Assembly: GCA_017631705.1 (NCBI GenBank)
Contig: JAGBSU010000133.1
Location: 1-5,682 of the forward strand
Reading direction: 5' to 3'
Length of the DNA stretch: 5,682 nucleotides
From: Clostridia bacterium
Lineage (GTDB): Bacteria; Bacillota; Clostridia; Oscillospirales; Acutalibacteraceae
Part shown: piece after piece, positions 1 through 4,716 of the stretch
How positions within the stretch are numbered: the stretch's first letter is position 1
Layout of the letters: the number at the start of each line of letters is the position of its first letter
Position numbers and translations under genes: made by a program
The notes under the pieces: generated by a model
What the model was told of the DNA's origin: nothing
Database searches by the model: none
The model's input: only the letters and a program-made list of their open reading frames with translations

Positions 1-1219
1 AGCCCTTGGTGGTCATACGAATCAGCGGATTGGGTGAATTGCCGATAGCAGCAACAACCATATCCACCGATAACTCATGGTTACTGCCGACAATTTCTTT
101 GGGACGGCGTCTGCCGGAAGTATCGGCTTCGCCGAGTTCCATTGAAACACATTCGAGTGAAGAAACACGCCCTTGTTCGTCACCATGTATCGCAACAGGT
201 GCGGTTAAAAACAAGAACTCAATGCCTTCCTCTTTGGCATGGTGAATCTCCTCCAAACGAGCAGGCATCTCTTCTTCTCCGCGGCGATAAACCACAAACA
301 CCTTTTCAGCACCCAAACGCTTGGCACAGCGAGCAGCATCCATCGCCACATTGCCGCCACCGACTACCGCTACGCGGTTTCCGTGCGGTGCAGGCGTATC
401 GTATTCGGGACGATAGGCCTTCATCAAGTTAATACGCGTTAAAAATTCATTGGCAGACAGCACACCGGACAAGCCTTCTCCGGGAATACCCAAGAAAAGC
501 GGCAAGCCGGCACCGGTGCCGACAAATACGGCTTCAAAACCTTGTGCCAACAATTCGTCAATGTCCAAAATGCGACCGATAACCATGTTGGTCTGAATAT
601 CCACACCGGCATCTTTGAGCGTTTGGATTTCGCGCTGAACAATTGATTTGGGTAAGCGGAATTCCGGAATACCGTACATCAGCACACCACCGGCGGTGTG
701 AAAGGCTTCAAATACGGTAACGGAATAACCGAGTTTATTCAAATCCGCAGCGCAAGTCAGGCCAGCAGGGCCGGAACCGACCACCGCTACCTTGTGACCG
801 TTGCGGGGAGGTTGGGTTGTGGTCTCTTGTGCCGATTCTCTGTGAGTATCGGCGGCAAAACGTTCCAAGCGACCGATGGCTACCGCTTCGCCTTTGATGG
901 CACGCACGCATTTTGCTTCGCATTGGTGCTCTTGCGGACATACGCGACCACATACTGCCGGCAAGCCGTTGGTTTCGTAGATGGTTTGGTAGGCGCCTTC
1001 AAAGTTACCGTTAGCAATTTGGGCGATAAAATCCGGAATTTTGACATTCACGGGACAACCTGACACGCATGGACGATGTTTGCAGTTTAAGCAGCGTTGT
1101 GCTTCACTAACTGCCATTTCGGCCGTGTAGCCTTTTGAAACCTCTTCAAAATTACCGGCACGGACCTTGGGATCTTGTTCCGGCATCGGCGTTTTGTTTT
1201 GTTGATTGTTGATAGCCAT
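1..1219 (-). CDS. nfnB: NfnB / GltA-type NADPH-dependent oxidoreductase large subunit (partial, 3' end cut by window edge)
   Basis: FAD- and iron-sulfur-containing flavoprotein of the glutamate synthase small-subunit family, usually annotated as NADPH-dependent glutamate synthase GltA. Paired with NfnA it most likely forms the cytoplasmic electron-bifurcating ferredoxin:NADP+ oxidoreductase. I read 406 residues from the ATG at 1219; the family is about 460-470 long, so the C-terminus lies outside the window. Cysteines at 43, 46, 51 and 55 (followed by the PVNVKIP type sequence) and at 90, 94, 100 and 104 form the two N-terminal [4Fe-4S] motifs. VAVVGSGPAGL at 144-154 is the FAD-binding Rossmann motif, with AGGVLMYGIPEFRLP at 176-190. 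VAVVGGGNVAMDAAR at 283-297 and VYRRGEEEMPAR at 310-321 form the NADPH site, and AIGNSPNP at 391-398 is the family's late FAD-contact region. The start has an AGAGGGG site (1229-1235) nine bases upstream, inside the end of nfnA; three bases separate the two genes, so translation is probably coupled. No glutamate synthase large subunit is visible, which favours the Nfn role. Confidence 0.93.
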   Translation of the reverse strand, partial: MAINNQQNKTPMPEQDPKVRAGNFEEVSKGYTAEMAVSEAQRCLNCKHRPCVSGCPVNVKIPDFIAQIANGNFEGAYQTIYETNGLPAVCGRVCPQEHQCEAKCVRAIKGEAVAIGRLERFAADTHRESAQETTTQPPRNGHKVAVVGSGPAGLTCAADLNKLGYSVTVFEAFHTAGGVLMYGIPEFRLPKSIVQREIQTLKDAGVDIQTNMVIGRILDIDELLAQGFEAVFVGTGAGLPLFLGIPGEGLSGVLSANEFLTRINLMKAYRPEYDTPAPHGNRVAVVGGGNVAMDAARCAKRLGAEKVFVVYRRGEEEMPARLEEIHHAKEEGIEFLFLTAPVAIHGDEQGRVSSLECVSMELGEADTSGRRRPKEIVGSNHELSVDMVVAAIGNSPNPLIRMTTKG

Positions 1220-1222
1220 TGA

Positions 1223-2050
1223 TTAGCGCCCCTCTAAAAATGCCATGCGGCATTCGTGTTCTTCTTCCTTATACTGGGAAAGCCGTTTCATCGCTTCATC
1301 CCAATCCACTTGATGTGCATCAAATTCCGGACCGTCGACACAAGCGAATTTGGTTTCGCCACCGACGGTTAGGCGGCAACCGCCGCACATGCCGGTACCG
1401 TCAATCATAATCGGGTTCATGGAAACAATAGTGGGGATTTTATACGGTTTGGTCACGTTGGCAACCGCACGCATCATGGGTAACGGACCGATAGCGATAA
1501 CCAAATCATATGATTCGCCGGCATCCAGCAGTTCTTGCAATTTATTCGTAACAAAACCTTTGTTACCGTTGGAACCGTCGTCTGTCATAACAAACAGTCG
1601 TGTGCTGACTTTGGATAGTTCCTCTTCCAACATGATAATATCACGGTTACGGAAACCGGCAATCATATCCACGTGCGCACCCAAGCGATGCAAGGCTTTG
1701 GCTTCGGGGTATGCGATAGCGCAACCAACACCGCCGCCGACAACCGCTACACGGCGGTAACCTTCCAGTTCGGTCGCTTTTCCGAGAGGACCGACTACGT
1801 CTAAAAGACTATCGCCGATTTGCAAAGTATCTAACAATTCGGTGGTCTTCCCCACCTTTTGATACATAATCGTAATAGTTCCGCGTTCGGGATTTTCGTC
1901 TGCTAACGTTAGCGGAATACGTTCACCCGTTTCGTTCACACGCAAAATGATAAACTGCCCCGCTTTGCCTTTGGCGGCAATCAGCGGCGCTTCTATCTCT
2001 ATAAGCGAAACAAACGCATTCAGTGTCTGTTTATTAACGATTTTATACAT
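1223..2050 (-). CDS. nfnA: NfnA: FAD/NAD-binding, [2Fe-2S] small subunit of NADH-dependent ferredoxin:NADP+ oxidoreductase
   Basis: The 275-residue ferredoxin-NADP reductase-like subunit carries FAD, one [2Fe-2S] cluster and the NAD(H) site. An FAD-binding beta-barrel occupies about residues 1-97, with the flavin motif RIPLT at 44-48. A nucleotide-binding domain follows, with VAVVGGGVGC at 101-110. The C-terminal cluster motif is D217, C222, C225 and C237 (context MIDGTGMCGGC, then FACVDGPEFD). An aspartate in place of the first cysteine is the known signature of NfnA, in contrast to the related PyrK subunit of dihydroorotate dehydrogenase, which has four cysteines. The length matches the family. 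The start is ATG at 2050, behind GGGGTGAT (2054-2061), which matches the 3' part of the extended SD consensus. It is first in a two-gene operon with nfnB. It could also be labelled sulfide dehydrogenase beta subunit, a name used for the same protein pair. Family is secure; the bifurcating activity is inferred from the gene pair and the cluster ligands. Confidence 0.93.
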   Translation of the reverse strand: MYKIVNKQTLNAFVSLIEIEAPLIAAKGKAGQFIILRVNETGERIPLTLADENPERGTITIMYQKVGKTTELLDTLQIGDSLLDVVGPLGKATELEGYRRVAVVGGGVGCAIAYPEAKALHRLGAHVDMIAGFRNRDIIMLEEELSKVSTRLFVMTDDGSNGNKGFVTNKLQELLDAGESYDLVIAIGPLPMMRAVANVTKPYKIPTIVSMNPIMIDGTGMCGGCRLTVGGETKFACVDGPEFDAHQVDWDEAMKRLSQYKEEEHECRMAFLEGR

Positions 2051-2073
2051 AGTATCACCCCATTTGATTTATT

Positions 2074-2102
2074 ATGTTATCACAACTCTCTATGAAAAGC
2101 AA
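2074..2102 (-). promoter_or_regulatory. Promoter of the nfnA-nfnB operon
   Basis: On the minus strand a -35 box TTGCTT (2097-2102) is separated by 17 bases from a -10 box TAACAT (2074-2079), which is preceded by an extended -10 TG (TGATAACAT). Transcription should start near 2067, giving a leader of about 17 bases that still contains the nfnA SD. The terminator just upstream (2155-2180) makes an independent promoter here necessary. Both boxes deviate from consensus, so the call rests on spacing, the TG extension and position. Confidence 0.6.
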
Positions 2103-2154
2103 GAAAAAATCCCTTTTTATCTCATTTGGTTATTTGTGGCATCGTTTAAGATGT

Positions 2155-2180
2155 AAAAAATAGGAGTGTTCTCACTCCTA
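2155..2180 (-). terminator. Intrinsic terminator of the histidine phosphatase-yfcE operon
   Basis: A perfect 8-bp inverted repeat (TAGGAGTG / CACTCCTA, loop of four) spans 2161-2180 and is followed on the minus strand by six T residues (2155-2160). It begins 15 bases after the yfcE stop codon, the usual place for a Rho-independent terminator. On the plus strand the stem is also followed by a T-rich run (2181-2193), so it could work in both directions, although no plus-strand gene ends here. Confidence 0.88.
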
Positions 2181-2195
2181 TCTTTCTTTTTTTAT

Positions 2196-2762
2196 TTAGT
2201 TGCCGCACCGACAATCACCGCGGTGGTATCTTTGATTAAAAATCGTGCCCGCTAAATCTTTCCAAATCAGTTCCGATTCTGTCATAATCAGATAGCTATG
2301 CGGGGAATTTTCTTTCGGGATACTCACCGAGCCGGGGTTAACACAAAGCACACCGTCTTTATCCACACAGCGCGGAATATGGGTGTGCCCTTGCAAAAGA
2401 ACACTCCCCTTTTTAAGCGGCGGTAAGTTTTCTTCACCGTAACCGTGTCCGTGGGTGATAAATACCGTGCAGCCCCCTACATACAACCACGCATAATCGG
2501 CAAGAATAGGAAACTCGAGTACCATTTGGTCTACTTCGGTATCGCAATTGCCACGCACGCATAAAAGCGAGTCTTTGACGGCGTTTAATTGTTCAATCAC
2601 CGATTTCGGTGCATATTCTTCGGGTAAATCGTTGCGCGGACCGTGGTAGAGAATATCCCCCAGCAGTACCAATTTTTCGGCTTTTTCACGCCGAAAAGCC
2701 TCCAGTAGTTCACGGCAATATTTTGCCGAACCGTGTATATCCGAAGCTATCATAATCTTCAT
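2196..2762 (-). CDS. yfcE: YfcE-like metallophosphodiesterase
   Basis: A 188-residue calcineurin-like phosphoesterase of the YfcE/MJ0936 type. These cytoplasmic enzymes use two metal ions, usually Mn2+, to hydrolyse phosphodiester bonds; E. coli YfcE acts on model phosphodiesters and its natural substrate is unknown. Metal-site motifs appear in order: D8 and H10 (SDIHG), G35-D36 (LGDILYHGPRN), G71-N72 with D74 (RGNCDTEVDQM), H104 and H106 (THGHGYG), and H126 and H128 (GHTH), then NPGSVSIPK at 142-150. Several stretches match E. coli YfcE closely from memory, including HGPRN.LPE.YAP, VRGNCD.EVDQM and NPGSVSIPK. Start choice: the frame stays open upstream to an ATG at 2837, but ATG 2762 has a good GGGAG site eight bases before it, puts MKIMIASDIHG exactly where the family begins, and avoids a long overlap with the preceding gene. 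The gene follows the histidine phosphatase by 19 bases and is last before the terminator. Substrate in this organism is unknown. Confidence 0.93.
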   Translation of the reverse strand: MKIMIASDIHGSAKYCRELLEAFRREKAEKLVLLGDILYHGPRNDLPEEYAPKSVIEQLNAVKDSLLCVRGNCDTEVDQMVLEFPILADYAWLYVGGCTVFITHGHGYGEENLPPLKKGSVLLQGHTHIPRCVDKDGVLCVNPGSVSIPKENSPHSYLIMTESELIWKDLAGTIFNQRYHRGDCRCGN

Positions 2763-2781
2763 ACATTCAACTCCCGCCAGC

Positions 2782-3417
2782 TTAAAGCAATATCGGCAAC
2801 CGTGTGGCCAGTTCGCCCAAATGGTCGGCATATCCATCCATTACCAACCGACAACCGGTGTCGTCGTATTCTACTACCGTGACCGAACTATTGGGAACGT
2901 AGGGAATGTTGTTAATCCTTTCCCCTGTCCACTTGGCAAACAAGGTACGCAACACTTCGCCGTGTGTGACGATACATACCGTTTTGCCGTGATTTTCTGC
3001 CACAATGGCATCCACTGCGGTGGTGATGCGCCCGCTTAATTGTGCCATGCTTTCCCCACCGGGGGCATAGGCGCTTTCGGAGTCGGTTGACCACAAAGCG
3101 ACTTCCTTTGGATAATTGCTAACCACCGTATCAAACGGTACGCCTTCCCATTCGCCGAGATTGATTTCGCGCAGTTGTTCGTTTTTGATAACGGACAAGC
3201 CGTGGCGTGCGGCAATGGTTTCGGCCGTATGCAAGGCACGGGATAAATCGCTGGTATATATTTTGTCTATTGTATAGTTTTCTAAATAGACAGCGGTAAG
3301 GCTTGCTTGTTGTTTGCCGACTTCGGTGAGTTTGGCATCGTAAATACCGGCAAAGATATTCTTTTCGTTTGTTTCGCTGTATCCGTGCCGTACGAAAATC
3401 AATGTTGTTTTACTCAT
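2782..3417 (-). CDS. Histidine phosphatase family protein (phosphoglycerate mutase-like)
   Basis: The 211-residue cytoplasmic enzyme belongs to the histidine phosphatase superfamily, which transfers phosphate through a phosphohistidine. The RHG motif at 10-12 (FVRHGYSETN) contains the nucleophile H11. R60 lies in SDLSRALHTAE, E84 in LREINLGEWEG is the likely proton donor, and H152 in VTHGEVLR completes the pocket. IFAGIYDAKLTEVGKQQA at 21-38 is the standard segment after the RHG loop. Length and layout match the broad-specificity PhoE/CobC/GpmB-like group rather than glycolytic dPGM, which is about 230-250 residues, so the substrate cannot be named. The ATG at 3417 follows AAAGG (3425-3429) with seven bases between. 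It is first in an operon with yfcE, so two phosphate-releasing enzymes are made from one message; a shared pathway is possible but not shown. The promoter is at 3491-3519, back to back with the dapA promoter. Confidence 0.92.
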   Translation of the reverse strand: MSKTTLIFVRHGYSETNEKNIFAGIYDAKLTEVGKQQASLTAVYLENYTIDKIYTSDLSRALHTAETIAARHGLSVIKNEQLREINLGEWEGVPFDTVVSNYPKEVALWSTDSESAYAPGGESMAQLSGRITTAVDAIVAENHGKTVCIVTHGEVLRTLFAKWTGERINNIPYVPNSSVTVVEYDDTGCRLVMDGYADHLGELATRLPILL

Positions 3418-3490
3418 ACGCTTACCTTTCTATCGTATAGGTGCCGGACGAAATCCGCAAACACCAAAAAATTGACCCTGTTTTGATTTA

Positions 3491-3519
3491 ATCGTACCAC
3501 AGCACACAAATTTTTTCAA
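3491..3519 (-). promoter_or_regulatory. Promoter of the histidine phosphatase-yfcE operon
   Basis: On the minus strand TTGAAA (3514-3519) and TACGAT (3491-3496) are 17 bases apart, and the -10 box carries a TGG extension (TGTGGTACGAT). Transcription should start near 3484 and give a leader of about 67 bases. The leader contains a weak hairpin at 3440-3465 with no clear function. Confidence 0.72.
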
Positions 3520-3536
3520 GGCTTTGTAATATTTTG

Positions 3537-3565
3537 TTGACATTGTTTTTAAGTTGTGGTATTCT
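3537..3565 (+). promoter_or_regulatory. Promoter of the riboswitch-dapA-lysA operon
   Basis: A consensus -35 box TTGACA (3537-3542) lies 17 bases from a -10 box TATTCT (3560-3565) with a TGG extended -10. The expected start near 3572 falls at the very foot of the lysine aptamer, so the leader carries almost nothing before P1. The strong match suits a unit controlled mainly after initiation, by attenuation. Confidence 0.8.
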
Positions 3566-3573
3566 ATTAGCAA

Positions 3574-3737
3574 TTGATAGAGGCGCGATATGCAAAGAGT
3601 ACCGTTTCACCGAGTTCGGCAGAACATTGTGTTGCGGGAAAGGGGCAGTCGCCGAAGGTGCTCTCCGGCGGGAGGGTGTCTGGTAAACGGAATAACATCC
3701 GGTTTACTGTCGCAGTTTTACTGCGGAGTGCTATCTC
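3574..3737 (+). ncRNA. Lysine riboswitch (L box) aptamer
   Basis: The dapA leader contains the conserved blocks of the lysine aptamer in the right order: GATAGAGGCGCG (3576-3587), GAGTACC (3597-3603), GGGAAAGG (3636-3643), CGCCGAAGG (3650-3658), the P4/P5 region, and GGAGTGCTATCTCG (3725-3738). Helices I can draw: P1 GATAG 3576-3580 with CTATC 3731-3735; the P2 base GGCG 3582-3585 with CGCC 3650-3653; a 10-bp P3, 3657-3666 with 3671-3680, containing G-U pairs; P4 GTAAACGG 3683-3690 with 3699-3707, bulging one G; and P5 CGCAGT 3711-3716 with ACTGCG 3720-3725 around three T. Lysine binding in the five-helix junction stabilises P1. The genes downstream, dapA and lysA, are classic L-box targets. 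The apical part of P2 and the P2-P3 loop contact were not resolved by eye. Confidence 0.95.
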
Positions 3738-3807
3738 GAAATATTAAGTCCTTTTAAATGGATTTATATTAGCAGAGATAGTTGTGCTGTTGCAACTGTC
3801 TTTTTTT
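3731..3807 (+). terminator. Riboswitch expression platform: antiterminator and intrinsic terminator ahead of dapA
   Basis: The terminator stem is GATAGTTG (3777-3784) with CAACTGTC (3793-3800), one G-U pair, an eight-base loop, and possible extension by A3776-T3801. It is followed by seven T residues (3801-3807). The competing pairing is exact: CTATCTC (3731-3737), which includes the 3' strand of aptamer helix P1, is the perfect complement of GAGATAG (3775-3781), which covers the terminator's 5' arm. Lysine bound means P1 forms, the terminator is free to form, and dapA is off; lysine absent means the 7-bp antiterminator forms and transcription proceeds. The dapA SD lies after the T run, so control is at transcription rather than by SD masking. 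Confidence 0.9.
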
Positions 3808-3823
3808 GTTGGGAGGAATTTTC

Positions 3824-4714
3824 ATGAAAAACACGGTATTCACAGGCACCGCCACAGCCATCATCACCCCGCTGAATGCACAAGGTGTTGATTACAAGAA
3901 ATTTGCTGAAATGATTGAATGGCAAATCGCTTGCGGTGTCGATGCGATTGTCGTTGCCGGTACAACCGGTGAAGGCTCCACGCTGACCGATAACGAACAC
4001 AAGGAAGTTATCCGTTTTTGTGTCGAGCAAATTGCCGGCCGTGTGCCGGTGATTGCCGGTACCGGTTCTAACGATACGGCGTATGCGATTGATTTGTCGA
4101 AATATGCGTGCAAAGTCGGTGCCGATGCGCTGTTATTGGTGACTCCGTATTACAACAAAGCCACGCAAAAAGGTTTGTATGAGTCGTTCAAAGCAGTTGC
4201 CGACGTTTGCGATAAACCGTGTATTTTATATAACGTGCCGAGCCGTACCGGTTGCAACCTACTTCCCGAAACGGTGGCTCAGCTTGCCAAACACCCGCGC
4301 ATTGTGGCGATTAAAGAAGCCAGCGGTAATCTTTCGCAAATTGCGAAACTTATCTCTTTGTGCGGTGACGAGATCGACGTATATTCCGGCAACGACGACC
4401 AAATCGTTCCGATTATGTCGCTGGGCGGCAAAGGTGTTATTTCGGTTTTGTCTAACGTAGCACCCAAAGAAACGGTAGAAATGTGCCGCCGTATGTTGGA
4501 CGGTGATACTGCCGGTGCTGCCAAGTTACAATTGGAATACATCGAACTGGTTGATGCGTTGTTCTGCGAAGTCAACCCCATCCCCGTGAAAGCCGCTTGC
4601 GCCGCTATGGGATATTGCGAGAATTACTTGCGCTTACCGCTGACTCCCATGGAACAACAAAACGAAGAAAAATTACTTGCTGCGATGAAAAAGGTCGGCA
4701 TTTTAGGAGAATAA
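3824..4714 (+). CDS. dapA: 4-hydroxy-tetrahydrodipicolinate synthase (DapA)
   Basis: Condenses pyruvate with aspartate semialdehyde in the first step committed to diaminopimelate and lysine; cytoplasmic, normally a homotetramer of TIM barrels. All 296 residues are present, the usual length. Active-site residues are seen at T47 (AGTTGEG 45-51), Y110 (TPYYNK), Y136 and R141 (YNVPSRTG 136-143), and the Schiff-base lysine K164 (VAIKEASG 161-168), each offset by three from the E. coli numbering T44, Y107, Y133, R138 and K161. In the lysine allosteric pocket H59, N83 and Y109 correspond to E. coli H56, N80 and Y106, but Y87 stands where E. coli has E84, so feedback inhibition may differ. The ATG at 3824 has GGGAGG (3811-3816) seven bases ahead. 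Upstream in-frame non-ATG starts would fall inside the terminator and add nothing family-like. First gene of the riboswitch operon, followed by lysA after two bases. Confidence 0.98.
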   Translation: MKNTVFTGTATAIITPLNAQGVDYKKFAEMIEWQIACGVDAIVVAGTTGEGSTLTDNEHKEVIRFCVEQIAGRVPVIAGTGSNDTAYAIDLSKYACKVGADALLLVTPYYNKATQKGLYESFKAVADVCDKPCILYNVPSRTGCNLLPETVAQLAKHPRIVAIKEASGNLSQIAKLISLCGDEIDVYSGNDDQIVPIMSLGGKGVISVLSNVAPKETVEMCRRMLDGDTAGAAKLQLEYIELVDALFCEVNPIPVKAACAAMGYCENYLRLPLTPMEQQNEEKLLAAMKKVGILGE

Positions 4715-4716
4715 CT

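Noticed and set aside
698..1063. 121-codon plus-strand open frame inside nfnB
   Set aside because: The opposite strand encodes both iron-sulfur motifs and the FAD motif of NfnB; the plus-strand product resembles nothing known.
1..1219. Reading the gene as the true small subunit of glutamate synthase (gltD)
   Set aside because: No glutamate synthase large subunit adjoins it in the visible part, and it is coupled to nfnA. A large-subunit gene beyond the left edge cannot be excluded.
1223..2050. Reading the gene as pyrK, the dihydroorotate dehydrogenase electron transfer subunit
   Set aside because: The first cluster ligand is Asp rather than Cys and the neighbour is an NfnB/GltA homologue, not pyrD.
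3440..3465. Hairpin GGTG...CACC with inner CGGA/TCCG in the leader of the histidine phosphatase gene
   Set aside because: Only two 4-bp stems with an unequal internal loop, no T run on the downstream side of the minus strand, and no match to a regulatory RNA family that I recognise.
3782..3823. Upstream in-frame start for dapA
   Set aside because: It would place the start codon inside the attenuator terminator and add residues the family lacks, whereas ATG 3824 has an ideal SD.
3566..3823. T-box or short leader peptide as the lysine control element
   Set aside because: No T-box consensus or Lys-rich small frame is seen, and the conserved L-box blocks explain the leader.
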